NCBI RefSeq assembly: GCF_001513955.1
Contig: NZ_KQ948147.1
Coordinates: forward strand, 258,532-322,531
Direction of reading: 5' to 3'
Length of the DNA: 64,000 bases
Origin: Streptomyces pseudovenezuelae
GTDB lineage: Bacteria; Actinomycetota; Actinomycetes; Streptomycetales; Streptomycetaceae
The position numbers and the translations under genes are program-made. Shown here piece after piece: positions 7,721 through 16,934 of the stretch. Every line of letters starts with the position of its first letter. Within the stretch, counting starts at the first letter, position 1. The notes under the pieces are model-generated. The model worked only from the letters and a program-made list of their open reading frames with translations, was not told where the DNA came from and made no database searches.

Positions 7721-9526
7721 ATGCAAAGAAGACGGCTGGGACAGACACTGGGCACCTTCGCCGCGGCTGCCGCGCTGGCGGCGATCCCCCTCAGCAGCGC
7801 GCACGCGTACAACCCGACCGGAGGAATCCTCTACCAGCTCGGCAGCGAACCCTGCCTGAAGGGGCGGGGCAACTGCGCCGTCTACCCCAAGTCGGCGCAA
7901 CTGCCGAGCGGACGCCTGGTCGCGTCCTTCGAGAAGGCGACCGTCGTACCGCAGTCGGGAAGCGCCGACGGAGAGACGCTCCCGGTCTACAAGAGCGACG
8001 ACCGCGGCACGTCCTGGCAGCCGCTGTCGGAGGTGAAGGCCCCGGCCTACCTGTCCACCGACCCCAAGTACGCGAAGTACACGAGCAACTGGACCAACCC
8101 GTACCTGTACACGCTCCCGCAGACCGTCGGAAACCTGAAGGCCGGCACCCTGCTGCTGGCGAGCGTGGTCTCGGGTGACGACTACTACTACAAGGAGCAC
8201 AAGGCGGCCGACCCGAACTGGACGCCCTCCAACGACGGCGACCGCAAGGACCTGGCGATCGCCCTCTACTCCAGCACCGACGAGGGCAGTACCTGGAAGG
8301 TCGTCAATGTCATCGCCACCGGAGGCTGGCAGGGCGGCAGCGCGGGCGCGGTCGGCCAGAACATCGCGGTCGCCAACACGCACCAGCAGGTGGACCCCCT
8401 CTGGGAGCCCTACCTGATGGTCCACAAGGGCCAACTCGTCTGCTACTACTCCGACGAGAACGACTACCTCGGGGTCGACCCGGCCACCGGCGCCCCGATA
8501 CCGGACCCCGCGAACGCCACCGCCACCGACTCGCACGGCCAGATCCTCGCCCACCGGACCTGGAACGGCCTGAGCTCGGGCTGGAGTTCACCCGTCGTCG
8601 ACGTCGCGGGACTGACCGACGACATGGGCGGCGGCAAGACGGAGATCGGCGGCGGACGGCCCGGCATGACCAACGTGGTGCCCACGACCGACGGCAAGTG
8701 GCTGCTGACGTACGAGTACTGGGGCGGCGGAGCGAACGTCCGGTACGCGCTCGCCACCGACCCGCTGAAGTTCCGCTCCGGCACCTCGGGCGCGGTCACC
8801 TCCCTGCCCCTCGACACCGGTTCGCACCCGCTCGCGACCGGGGGCAGCCCGGTGATCATCAGGCTTCCCGACGGGCGTCTCGTCTACAACGCGGCGGGCA
8901 GCGGCAACGTCTGGGTCAACGACAGCGGCAGCAGCACCGGCGTGTGGAAGGAGTACCAGACCACCTCGCGGGCGGGCTACAGCCGCAACCTCCAGTACGT
9001 CGCCGGGACCGGCCGTGTCGCGATCCTCAACAACCAGGACACCTCGACGATCGCCTACGCCGAGGTCGACCTGGGCCGCACCCAGGGCACCTACTACCAG
9101 CTGGTGAACCGGAAGACCGGGCAGGTGATCGGCACCGGCAACAAGACCAACGACGCGAACATCGGCAACGGTGACGTGCCCGACGTCGTCCTGGAGAACG
9201 CGGGCGCGGCGGCGAACAAGGACACCCAGTCCTGGCACGTGGTGACCGAGCCGAACGGCGGCACGACCCTGCTCAACAAGTCCGGCGGCCGCGCGGCGGC
9301 GATCTGGACGGGGAACGCCACCGTCGGGCAGCGCATCGGCCAGTGGGTCGACAACAGCCCGACGGGAAGCTGGAACCTCGTCACGACGGCCGACGGCTAC
9401 TACCGGTTCCAGGCGGTCAGGAACACCAGCGTGTACCTGACCGGTGCGTCCGCGGGGGCGCCGCTGACGCTCCAGAACGCCGTCGCCGACGGCTCGCAGG
9501 ACTGGCGCCTCGTTCCGGTCGGCTGA
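7721..9526 (+). CDS. Secreted sialidase-fold hydrolase with ricin-type lectin domain (GH93-like)
   Basis: The ATG at 7721 follows AGGAGAGG and starts a 601-aa protein with a signal peptide (residues 1-29, cleavage near SSAHA). The catalytic part is a beta-propeller with two Asp-boxes, SDDRGTSW (92-99) and STDEGSTW (185-192), as in sialidases and GH93 exo-arabinanases. Residues 458-601 form a ricin-B-like carbohydrate-binding domain (YYQLVNRKTGQVIG). Given its plant-glycan neighbours, an exo-acting arabinan or arabinogalactan enzyme is more likely than a sialidase, but this is inference. It is the last gene of the operon and is followed by a strong hairpin. Confidence 0.75.
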   Translation: MQRRRLGQTLGTFAAAAALAAIPLSSAHAYNPTGGILYQLGSEPCLKGRGNCAVYPKSAQLPSGRLVASFEKATVVPQSGSADGETLPVYKSDDRGTSWQPLSEVKAPAYLSTDPKYAKYTSNWTNPYLYTLPQTVGNLKAGTLLLASVVSGDDYYYKEHKAADPNWTPSNDGDRKDLAIALYSSTDEGSTWKVVNVIATGGWQGGSAGAVGQNIAVANTHQQVDPLWEPYLMVHKGQLVCYYSDENDYLGVDPATGAPIPDPANATATDSHGQILAHRTWNGLSSGWSSPVVDVAGLTDDMGGGKTEIGGGRPGMTNVVPTTDGKWLLTYEYWGGGANVRYALATDPLKFRSGTSGAVTSLPLDTGSHPLATGGSPVIIRLPDGRLVYNAAGSGNVWVNDSGSSTGVWKEYQTTSRAGYSRNLQYVAGTGRVAILNNQDTSTIAYAEVDLGRTQGTYYQLVNRKTGQVIGTGNKTNDANIGNGDVPDVVLENAGAAANKDTQSWHVVTEPNGGTTLLNKSGGRAAAIWTGNATVGQRIGQWVDNSPTGSWNLVTTADGYYRFQAVRNTSVYLTGASAGAPLTLQNAVADGSQDWRLVPVG

Positions 9527-9533
9527 ACGGAAC

Positions 9534-9561
9534 GCCGGCGGCGCCCAGGGGCGCCGCCGGC
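9534..9561. terminator. Bidirectional terminator hairpin
   Basis: A 12-bp perfect GC stem (GCCGGCGGCGCC / GGCGCCGCCGGC) with a 4-base loop lies in the 45-base gap between two converging genes. It should stop transcription from both sides. Confidence 0.85.
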
Positions 9562-9571
9562 ATCGCTCACT

Positions 9572-12500
9572 TCACCGCACCTCCCTGGCGTACGGCGCCA
9601 CGGCGATCCGGTCGATCAGCGGCGCGTACCGGGAGCGGAGCAGCACTCCCGGGAAGGTGTCCGAGGCGTAGGTCGTGCCGTCGAAGTTCGGCAGCTCCTC
9701 GGAGCGGAAACCGATCGTGTTCTGTCCCTTCTTCAGGGTGACCGGGACGGTCAGCTCCCAGAAGTTGTCCTGGTGGAAGCTGTGCGGGAAGCCGACCCGC
9801 CGCATCTCCCCGCCGTTGACGGTGATGTCGGCGTGACGGGCCAGCGGGTCGGGGTTGTAGTGGGTGGCCTCCGACTGCTCCGGGTTGGAGTAGCGGATCC
9901 GCAGCGCGTACAGGCCGGCCCGGTCCGCGGTCACGGTGAACGTGGCCGTGTTGGAGTTGCCCGGGTCCCCGCCGACGCCGGTGATCGCCGTGCCGTCGGT
10001 GGCCAGGGGGAGCGGGGTGAGCGTGGCCGAGCCCGCGAGCACCGCGTCCTGTGCCTCGTACGTACGGGCCTTGAGCGCGCCCTCGGTCGGGGTGACCGTG
10101 AGACGGTCGACGAGGGTGGTGGACGAACCGCCCGTCAGCGTCACCTTGTTGACGCCACCGGAGAGGGAGACCGCGACCCGGTTGCGGTCCTTGGCCAGGC
10201 CCAGGACGTCGTGGCCGTTGACGGAGAGCCGGGCGCCGGTGCCGCCGAGGGTGTCGACCTTGAGCGTGGCCTCACGGTCGGCGGGGGAGTACACCCAGAA
10301 CGTGGCCGTCTGGCCCTTGGCGAGCCGGGCCGCGCCCGAGCCGGAGCCCGGCACGTCGTAGGCGGGCTGTGCGCCCCCGGCCAGCCAGGCCAACTCGCCC
10401 TCGTACACCTGTGTGCCCGCCGAGGCGCTCGGCAGGGACAGGGTGAGCCGGTCGACGATCGCGTCGCCCTTCGTCACCCGCTTGCCGTCCAGGCTCTTCG
10501 CGGCGAGCGTCAGGGTGTGCTTGCCCTTGGTGAGCTGCACCTTGGTGTCGGTGTGGTCCCACACCACCCACTTGTAGCCGAGCGGCAGATACAGCTGCTG
10601 CTCGCTGCCCGCCTGGCCGTCCACGCGCAGGAAGACATTGGTGGGCCCCTGCTCCTTCACCTTGTCGAAGGTGTTGAGGGAGTTGGCGAAGACGCTCAGG
10701 TCGTAGGTGCCGTCCTCGGGCACGTCCACGGTGAAGTCGAGCGTGACGTCCGAGCCGGTGCGCAGCCCGCCCACGTCGTAGCCGCCGGAGGTGTAGAACT
10801 TCGACACGTCGGAGGTGGAGCCCTCCGGGCCGTTCTTCGAGTAGCCGGACCCGGTGTGGGCCGCGTCCTCCGCCTCGTAGGAACCCTGCCAACGCACCGG
10901 CGGGGACTGGGTCTTCGCGGCCTTCCCGGCCGGGCTGAGGACGATCTCGTACGCCGAGGACTCCTTCAGCTTCGGCAGGGTGCCGTCACCGAAGTCGACG
11001 GTGACCGTGCCGTCGCCCGCGACCTTCAGATTCGTCTCGGTGAGCAGCTTCGGGCCGGAGTTGTCGCCGACCTGTCCGCTCCACTCGATCTCCCGGACCC
11101 AGGCGTGCACGTTCGTGCCGAAGAGCTTCTTCGGGACGCCCGCGAAGGTGATGTGCCCCTTGCCGGTGGAGCCGCCGAAGACGAGCCGGGCCTGCTTCTT
11201 CTTCTCGTCGAGCGTGGCCACGCCCTGCATGGTGTAGTTCTCGCCCGGGAACGGCGGCGTCACCGACACCGTGTGCCCGCTCATCGAGGCGTACGAGTTC
11301 AGCAGCCACCACTGGCCGTTGCCGCGGTTGGACTGCACCGCGGAGTCGGAGAGGTTGCCGTCGATGTTCCAGTACGCGATGTCGGCGTCCACCTTGGACT
11401 CCTCGATCGCGGAGACCCACTGGATCATCTGGCCGGGGACGGAGGTGTGGTAGTTGAAGGCGTACTCGTTGATGTTGACGGGCAGTTGGGTGCCTTCGCG
11501 TGAGGTCCCCTTGAAGAGCTCCTTCTCCCACACCCGGTACTTGGCCACGCTCGCGCGCACCGCCTCCGGGTGGCTCAGCTCGTGCCAGGTGATGACGTCC
11601 GGGAGGGTGCCCGCGGCCAGGGTGTGGGTGAGGAAGCCCTTCACCTGGTCGTACAGGACGCTGGTGTTGGGGCCGGCGATCCGTGCGTCGGGCATCCTGC
11701 CCTTGATGAGCTTGTAGGCGGAGTCCCAGGCGGCGAAGTAGTCGTCGGGGTCGCTGAGCCAGCTGACCTTGTTGTAGCTCCACTGCCCGGTGCCGAACAT
11801 GTTGCCCTCGGGCTCGTTGAACGGCACGAAGACGATGTTGTCCTGGTACTGCTTCGGCAGCTTCAGTACCTGGTCGACCTGCCCCGCGATCTTGTCCTCG
11901 TAGAGCTTGAGCTTCTCCGCCGGGGTGTCACCGGGCCACTCGTAGGGGAAGCCGCGGTGGATGTCGGTCATGTAGATGTACACATCGCCGTCGGTGGAGT
12001 CGGCGAGCGGCTTCACCACGTCCAGCGCGTCGGCACCGGGGTGCTGCGGGCCGTCCTGCGCCTTGGTGGAGACCGTGCGCAGACCCATGCCCTCGATGAG
12101 GTTGTTGGTGGGGACGTCCGGTCCGTACACGCCGTAGAGGGTGCCGGAGGCGCCGCCGTGGAACGCGCCGGTGTTCGAGCCGAGGTCGACGGTGAGCTGC
12201 CCCTCGCGGACCACGGTGACGGTCGCCTTCACGGCCCTTCCGGCAGCGGTTCCCGCGACGGTGAAGGTCCCCGGCGTGGCGTACTTCTCGGGCGGTACGG
12301 CGTCCCAGACGACGGGTGTGTCGCGGTCGTAGCCGTCGGAGAAGGTGGCGCGGACGGTGGCCGGGAGGGCCGGGGCGGTCCCGTCGGTCGTCCGGACGTC
12401 GAAGGAGGTCTTCGCGAGGTCCTGGAGGGTCGGCACGGCCCCGACCAGGCCGGCCACCTGCTCGGCGGTGAGCGCCGAGTGCCACACCGCGAAGTCGTCG

Positions 12501-13216
12501 ACGGCACCCTTGAGGAGCGGGTCCGGGTAGAAGGACTTGCCGATGTAGCCGGCGGCGGTCGCCGAACCGCTCAGCAGATCCTTGGCCTTGACGGCGGTCG
12601 CGGCGGAGGAGACCGCCACACCGTCGAGGTAGGTGGTGAGCCGGCCCGCGGTGGTGTCGAGGGTGACGGTGACCGTCCGCCACGCGTCCGCGGGCAGCGG
12701 CGCGTAGCCGCGGACCTGGGCCTCGGCGCCGCCTCCGCCGGTGGTCACGGAGGTCTGGAACAGGCCGTTGCCGTTGTACGGGGTGCTGAAGAGGTACCGG
12801 GAGGTGTCGGTGCCCAGGTCGAAGATGCGCTGCCAGGACGAGGTGTCGCCGCTCCATTTCACCCGGGCGGAGACGGTCAAGTCGCTCGCGTCGCCGACCA
12901 CTTCGCGGGGCAGCCGGACGTAGGCGCCGTCGGAGGTGGGTGCCCCGCCGGGCAGGGCCAGCGCGCTGCCGCCGTCCGCGCCCGCCACGGACCGGGCCGT
13001 CGCGCCGTTCACCAGGCTGGCCGTCAGGCCGTTGCCGGAGCTGTCGCTGATCTTTCCGGAGGCGAGGTCGTCCTGGTCGAAGGTGTAACGGGCGGCGGGC
13101 CCGGGCGTCTCGGCCGCCTGCGCGGGCACGGCGGGCGCGGCCAGCAGGCCCGCACCGAGGGCCAGCGCCATGGCGGCCGGCGCCCGGCGGCGCGTGGATC
13201 TGTCTGCGGATGACAT
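9572..13216 (-). CDS. Secreted multidomain clan GH-A glycoside hydrolase with LamG, Ig-like and CBM6/35-like modules
   Basis: A 1214-aa exported protein with a signal peptide ending near AQAAE (residue 36). In order it shows a LamG/ConA-like domain (about 40-255), a bacterial Ig-like domain (about 262-336), a TIM-barrel catalytic domain (about 340-760), and three CBM6/35-like modules starting near 775, 920 and 1050, two of them with the YEAEDA/YEAQDA signature. The barrel has two clan GH-A landmarks: Glu468 in FVPFNEPEG (acid/base) and Glu584 in VNINEYAF (nucleophile). It most resembles GH39-type enzymes, but I cannot fix the family. The start is preceded by GAGGAC. It diverges from a LacI gene and shares operators with it, so it probably makes the oligosaccharide imported by the next transporter. 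Confidence 0.8.
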   Translation of the reverse strand: MSSADRSTRRRAPAAMALALGAGLLAAPAVPAQAAETPGPAARYTFDQDDLASGKISDSSGNGLTASLVNGATARSVAGADGGSALALPGGAPTSDGAYVRLPREVVGDASDLTVSARVKWSGDTSSWQRIFDLGTDTSRYLFSTPYNGNGLFQTSVTTGGGGAEAQVRGYAPLPADAWRTVTVTLDTTAGRLTTYLDGVAVSSAATAVKAKDLLSGSATAAGYIGKSFYPDPLLKGAVDDFAVWHSALTAEQVAGLVGAVPTLQDLAKTSFDVRTTDGTAPALPATVRATFSDGYDRDTPVVWDAVPPEKYATPGTFTVAGTAAGRAVKATVTVVREGQLTVDLGSNTGAFHGGASGTLYGVYGPDVPTNNLIEGMGLRTVSTKAQDGPQHPGADALDVVKPLADSTDGDVYIYMTDIHRGFPYEWPGDTPAEKLKLYEDKIAGQVDQVLKLPKQYQDNIVFVPFNEPEGNMFGTGQWSYNKVSWLSDPDDYFAAWDSAYKLIKGRMPDARIAGPNTSVLYDQVKGFLTHTLAAGTLPDVITWHELSHPEAVRASVAKYRVWEKELFKGTSREGTQLPVNINEYAFNYHTSVPGQMIQWVSAIEESKVDADIAYWNIDGNLSDSAVQSNRGNGQWWLLNSYASMSGHTVSVTPPFPGENYTMQGVATLDEKKKQARLVFGGSTGKGHITFAGVPKKLFGTNVHAWVREIEWSGQVGDNSGPKLLTETNLKVAGDGTVTVDFGDGTLPKLKESSAYEIVLSPAGKAAKTQSPPVRWQGSYEAEDAAHTGSGYSKNGPEGSTSDVSKFYTSGGYDVGGLRTGSDVTLDFTVDVPEDGTYDLSVFANSLNTFDKVKEQGPTNVFLRVDGQAGSEQQLYLPLGYKWVVWDHTDTKVQLTKGKHTLTLAAKSLDGKRVTKGDAIVDRLTLSLPSASAGTQVYEGELAWLAGGAQPAYDVPGSGSGAARLAKGQTATFWVYSPADREATLKVDTLGGTGARLSVNGHDVLGLAKDRNRVAVSLSGGVNKVTLTGGSSTTLVDRLTVTPTEGALKARTYEAQDAVLAGSATLTPLPLATDGTAITGVGGDPGNSNTATFTVTADRAGLYALRIRYSNPEQSEATHYNPDPLARHADITVNGGEMRRVGFPHSFHQDNFWELTVPVTLKKGQNTIGFRSEELPNFDGTTYASDTFPGVLLRSRYAPLIDRIAVAPYAREVR

Positions 13217-13271
13217 GGAAACGTCCTCAATCGTCGAGTAACGGGTGCGGGTCGGCCCGCCTCGGTCGCCG

Positions 13272-13285
13272 TCGAACCGATTCGA
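13272..13285. promoter_or_regulatory. LacI-type operator 1 (TCGAACCGATTCGA)
   Basis: A 14-bp near-palindrome with central CG, in the leader of the minus-strand hydrolase gene 55 bases before its start codon. It differs from the other two copies in this 352-base divergent region at one central base. Confidence 0.65.
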
Positions 13286-13379
13286 TCCAGGCGGGGTGCA
13301 GAAGGAAGAGGCGCGTACAGGGAGAGGGGTGGGGCGGCTCTACGGCGGCGCACGGCGAGACAGCCGCGAGGGGCGACCG

Positions 13380-13397
13380 CGCCGAACCGGTTCGGCG
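13380..13397. promoter_or_regulatory. LacI-type operator 2 (18-bp perfect palindrome)
   Basis: CGCCGAACCGGTTCGGCG is perfectly palindromic with the core CGAACCGGTTCG. It abuts the -10 box of the minus-strand promoter (13398-13403) and so covers its transcription start. Confidence 0.8.
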
Positions 13398-13426
13398 AAG
13401 CTAGCATCGGGACATCCGGCCAGCAA
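13398..13426 (-). promoter_or_regulatory. Promoter of the multidomain hydrolase gene
   Basis: Read on the minus strand: TTGCTG at 13426-13421, a 17-bp spacer, and TAGCTT at 13403-13398. The next bases downstream are operator 2. Confidence 0.6.
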
Positions 13427-13486
13427 TCCCTTCGACACAGGGTTCTCGCCGTCCCACGGCCCCTGTCGGCGATTACGGCGAGACTC

Positions 13487-13515
13487 TTGACAGGGGCCTT
13501 GGCAGTTCCTACGTT
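13487..13515 (+). promoter_or_regulatory. Promoter of the second LacI gene
   Basis: TTGACA at 13487-13492, a 17-bp spacer, and TACGTT at 13510-13515. Operator 3 begins 10 bases after the -10 box, so repressor binding would cover the start site. Confidence 0.65.
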
Positions 13516-13524
13516 CACTTCCAC

Positions 13525-13538
13525 GCGAACCGGTTCGA
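13525..13538. promoter_or_regulatory. LacI-type operator 3 (GCGAACCGGTTCGA)
   Basis: This contains the same perfect 12-bp core CGAACCGGTTCG as operator 2 and lies between the plus-strand promoter and the LacI start codon at 13569. It implies autoregulation. Confidence 0.78.
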
Positions 13539-13568
13539 CAAGCCGGTCGCCCGTCCCGAGGAGTCGCC

Positions 13569-14588
13569 GTGAACATCGGTGAGATCGCCCGGCGGGCCGG
13601 TGTCTCGCGCAGCACCGTGTCCTACGCGCTGAGCGGCAAGCGCCCCGTTTCGGAGGACACCCGCCGGAAGATCCAGCGGATCGTCGACGAACTGGGCTAC
13701 CAGCCCAGCGCCAGCGCCCGCGCCCTGGCCAACGGCCGGACCAGCACCATCGGCCTGGTCTTCCCGCCCGCCGGGAACCACTACACGGGTATGCAGCTGG
13801 ACTTCATCGGCAGCGTGGTGGAGGCCGCAGCGGCCCACGACTACGACGTGCTGCTGTCGCCCAGCGGTGTCGACAGCGACCGTTCCTTCCAGCGGCTGCT
13901 GGGGGAGCGGCGAGTCGACGGCGCCATCCTGATGGAGATCCGGCTGGAGGACGATCGCGCCGAACACCTCGCCGCGCTCGGCTTCCCCTCCGTCGCCATC
14001 GGCCGCACCGCCCACCCGGAGGACGGCTGGTACGTCGCCCTGGACCACACCGCGCTGGCGGCGGCCTGCGTCCATCACCTCGCCGACCTCGGCCACCGCC
14101 GGGTCGCCTTCGTCAACCGGCCCGAACAACTCCTGAGGACCGGGTACGAGTCCGCCCAGCGCGGCCTGGACGGCTTCACCAAGGCCGCGGCCGAACGCGG
14201 GCTGACGGTCCGCACGTACTGCTGCGGGGACGACGCCGCCGCCGGTCAGGCCTGCCTTGAGCGGATCCTGCACGACGACCCGGCCACCACGGCCCTGGTC
14301 ACCCTCAACGAGGCCGCACTCGGCGGCCTCTACCGGGGGCTCGCCCACGCGGGCCGTCATGTGCCGCGCGACTTCTCCGTCACCGGGGTCGTCGCCAACC
14401 GCTGGGCGGAGACGGTGACTCCGCAGCTCACCGCGGCGGACGTGCCGGCGGCCGAGATGGGCCGGCTCGCCGTCGACCTGCTCGTGGAGCGGCTGGACCA
14501 CTCCGACGCGCCGCCCCGGCAGCACCTCCTCGTCCCACCGATCTCGCTGCGGGCCAGCACCGGGCCCGCAGGGGTCCCGCAGACCTGA
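13569..14588 (+). CDS. LacI-family transcriptional regulator (second glycan locus)
   Basis: A 339-aa repressor with the helix-turn-helix at the extreme N-terminus (residues 3-22, IGEIARRAGVSRSTVSYALS) and the hinge ARALANGRT. The effector-binding domain contains FVNRPEQLLRTGYESAQRGL and VPRDFSVTGV. The GTG start has GAGGAG 5 bases upstream. Three CGAACCGGTTCG-type palindromes in the divergent upstream region are its likely targets, placing the multidomain hydrolase, this gene and probably the following importer under one signal. No copy of the operator lies before the importer at 14716, so the importer may be transcribed with this gene. Confidence 0.92.
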   Translation: MNIGEIARRAGVSRSTVSYALSGKRPVSEDTRRKIQRIVDELGYQPSASARALANGRTSTIGLVFPPAGNHYTGMQLDFIGSVVEAAAAHDYDVLLSPSGVDSDRSFQRLLGERRVDGAILMEIRLEDDRAEHLAALGFPSVAIGRTAHPEDGWYVALDHTALAAACVHHLADLGHRRVAFVNRPEQLLRTGYESAQRGLDGFTKAAAERGLTVRTYCCGDDAAAGQACLERILHDDPATTALVTLNEAALGGLYRGLAHAGRHVPRDFSVTGVVANRWAETVTPQLTAADVPAAEMGRLAVDLLVERLDHSDAPPRQHLLVPPISLRASTGPAGVPQT

Positions 14589-14715
14589 CCGTCTCCCCCG
14601 AGCACTCGTCACACCGCTGCACGCCCGCGCACCCGAGGGCGTCGTTCGCGGTGCCCTTTTCCCCGCGCGACCCACCGCCGCGGCACCCGCATGCCACACA
14701 CCGAAGGAACCCGCC

Positions 14716-15960
14716 ATGAACAGCTTCTCCAGACGACACCGTCCGACCGCAGCCGTCCTGATCTCCCTGGCCGTCGCCGCCGGCGTCACGGCCTGCGGTT
14801 CCGGCTCGGGCGGCGGCACCGAGGGCGCCGACAGCGGCACGTACACCGTCTGGGACCCCTACCCGCAGTTCGCCCAGGGGTCGGCCTGGACGAAGCTGCT
14901 CGACAAGTGCGGCACCGCGGCGGGCGTGAAGATCAAGCGGACCGGCTTCGACACCAGCGACCTGACGAACAAGGCCCTCCTGGCGGCCCAGCAGGGCAAC
15001 TCCCCGGACATCCTCGTCGTCGACAACCCGGTCGTCTCGACCCTGGCCGAGGCGGGCGTCCTCACCACGACCGACGACAACAAGCTGGACACCTCGAAGG
15101 TCGACCCCAACCTCCTCGCGGCCGGCCAGTCGGGCGGCAAGACGTACGGCACCCCGATCGGCGCCAACACCCTGGCCCTCTACTACAACAAGAAGGTCCT
15201 CAAGGAAGCCGGGGTGGACATCGCCTCGGTGAAGGACTGGGCCTCCCTGACGGCGGCGCTGGAGAAGGTGAAGAAGGTCGGCAAGAAGGGCATCACGTTC
15301 TCCGCGATCGGCACCGAGGAGGGCAGCTTCCAGTTCCTGCCCTGGTTCTGGGGCGCGGACGCGAAACTGACCCGGCTCGACTCCGCGCAGGGCGAGTCGG
15401 CGCTCGCCCTGTGGAAGGGCTGGGTCAAGAGCGGCGTCGCCCCCAACTCGGTCCTGAGCAACACCCAGACGACCAGCTGGCAGGAGTTCGCGACCGGCGA
15501 GTACGCCTTCGCGGAGAACGGCACCTGGCAGCTCGCCAATGCCGAGAAGGCCGGCTTCGACTACGGCGTGCTCCCGATACCCGGCGCCTCCGGCGGCAGC
15601 GCCGCCGCCCCGACCGGCGGCGAGTTCGTCACCCTCCCGGTGCAGGACGACACCGGCCGCTACACCACCGCCCAGAAGCTGGCGACCTGTCTGACCAGCA
15701 CCCAGAACCTGTACGACACCGACACCACCCTGTCCTACGTGGCCCCCACCACCGAGGTCCAGGACAAGCAGGTGGCCGCGAACGCCGAACTGAAGCCGTG
15801 GGTCGCCGCGGTCAAGGCCGCCAAGGGGCGCACCAGTGACGACCTGGGCACCAAGTACCCCAAGATCTCCGAGCAGATGTGGAAGGCCGTCCAGTCCGCG
15901 CTCAGCGGCTCCAAGTCCCCGAAGGACGCCCTGACCGACGCCCAGTCAGCCGTCAAGTAA
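14716..15960 (+). CDS. Sugar ABC transporter substrate-binding lipoprotein
   Basis: A 414-aa solute-binding protein with a Sec-type lipoprotein signal (lipobox GVTAC, Cys27) and a Gly/Ser linker. The mature part resembles family-1 sugar-binding proteins, with YYNKKVLKEAGV in the first lobe and an aromatic sugar site around FQFLPWFWGAD. It starts at an ATG preceded by GAAGGA, 127 bases after the LacI gene. It should feed the two permeases that follow with the product of the extracellular hydrolase. The sugar cannot be told from sequence. Confidence 0.9.
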   Translation: MNSFSRRHRPTAAVLISLAVAAGVTACGSGSGGGTEGADSGTYTVWDPYPQFAQGSAWTKLLDKCGTAAGVKIKRTGFDTSDLTNKALLAAQQGNSPDILVVDNPVVSTLAEAGVLTTTDDNKLDTSKVDPNLLAAGQSGGKTYGTPIGANTLALYYNKKVLKEAGVDIASVKDWASLTAALEKVKKVGKKGITFSAIGTEEGSFQFLPWFWGADAKLTRLDSAQGESALALWKGWVKSGVAPNSVLSNTQTTSWQEFATGEYAFAENGTWQLANAEKAGFDYGVLPIPGASGGSAAAPTGGEFVTLPVQDDTGRYTTAQKLATCLTSTQNLYDTDTTLSYVAPTTEVQDKQVAANAELKPWVAAVKAAKGRTSDDLGTKYPKISEQMWKAVQSALSGSKSPKDALTDAQSAVK

Positions 15961-15980
15961 GCGCGAACCGGGTCTCGTTG

Positions 15981-16934
15981 ATGACGCAGACGACACAAGT
16001 GCCGCGCCCGCGGACGGACTCCGAGGGCGCCGCCCCCGAGACGCGGCGCCGTCCCGCCTCCCCGCAGTGGGCCGCCTGGGCGTTCCTCGCCCCGGTGACC
16101 CTCTACCTCCTCCTCTTCTACGCCTATCCGCTGTACCGCAACATCGACCTGAGCCTGCGCCACTACACCGTGCGCTCGTTCGTGCGGGGCGACGCGCCCT
16201 TCACCGGACTGGACAACTACCGGAAGATCTTCGACGACCCGACCTTCGCCCCGGCCCTGCTGCACACCGTGGTGTTCACCGCCGTGTGCCTGGTCTTCCA
16301 GTACGCCATCGGACTGGCCCTCGCGGTCTTCTTCCACCAGAACTTCCGGCTCTCGGCGACCCTGCGGGCCCTGTTCCTGGTGCCTTGGCTGCTGCCGCTG
16401 ATCGTGTCGGCGTCCACCTGGTCGTGGATGCTCAACAGCGACTCCGGGATCGTCAACGCCGTCCTGCACGCCGTCGGCATCGCCCCGGTGAACTGGCTGA
16501 CCTCGCCGTCCTGGTCGCTGACCTCGGTGATCATCGCGAACATCTGGATCGGCGTCCCCTTCAACCTGGTCGTGCTCCACAGCGGCCTGCAGTCCATCCC
16601 CACCAGCCTCTACGAGGCGGCCGCCCTGGACGGGGCGAACGCCTGGCAGCGTTTTTGGCGGATCACCTTCCCGCTGCTGCGCCCGGTCTCCGCCATCACC
16701 CTGCTGCTGGGCCTCGTCTACACCCTCAAGGTCTTCGACATCATCTGGATCATGACCAAGGGCGGTCCCGCCGACTCGTCCACCACCTTCGCCACCTGGT
16801 CCTACCAGCTCGGCTTCGGCAACCTGCTGCCCGCCTTCGGCCCCGGAGCCGCCGTCGGCAACCTGCTGGTGCTCGCCGCCCTGGTCTTCGGCCTGGTGTA
16901 CGTGCGGGCCCAGCGAAAGCAGGCGCTGTCATGA
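15981..16934 (+). CDS. Sugar ABC transporter permease, MalF/UgpA type
   Basis: A 317-aa membrane protein from the ATG at 15981, with a 30-residue cytoplasmic tail and six transmembrane segments. The EAA loop is LYEAAALDGANAWQRFWRI, followed by TFPLLRP. The binding site before the start is weak, and an adjacent in-frame TTG (15978) could also serve. The gene follows the binding protein after 20 bases and overlaps the next permease by 4 bases. Confidence 0.9.
   Translation: MTQTTQVPRPRTDSEGAAPETRRRPASPQWAAWAFLAPVTLYLLLFYAYPLYRNIDLSLRHYTVRSFVRGDAPFTGLDNYRKIFDDPTFAPALLHTVVFTAVCLVFQYAIGLALAVFFHQNFRLSATLRALFLVPWLLPLIVSASTWSWMLNSDSGIVNAVLHAVGIAPVNWLTSPSWSLTSVIIANIWIGVPFNLVVLHSGLQSIPTSLYEAAALDGANAWQRFWRITFPLLRPVSAITLLLGLVYTLKVFDIIWIMTKGGPADSSTTFATWSYQLGFGNLLPAFGPGAAVGNLLVLAALVFGLVYVRAQRKQALS

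Noticed and set aside
7721..9526. Calling the Asp-box protein a sialidase
   Set aside because: The Arg triad of sialidases could not be placed and the neighbours all act on plant galactans or arabinans, so a GH93-like role is more likely. I left the activity open.
9773..11503. 576-codon plus-strand frame opposite the multidomain hydrolase
   Set aside because: It is composed of Gly/Val/Arg-rich low-complexity sequence without family similarity. The minus-strand gene has clear domains and catalytic residues.
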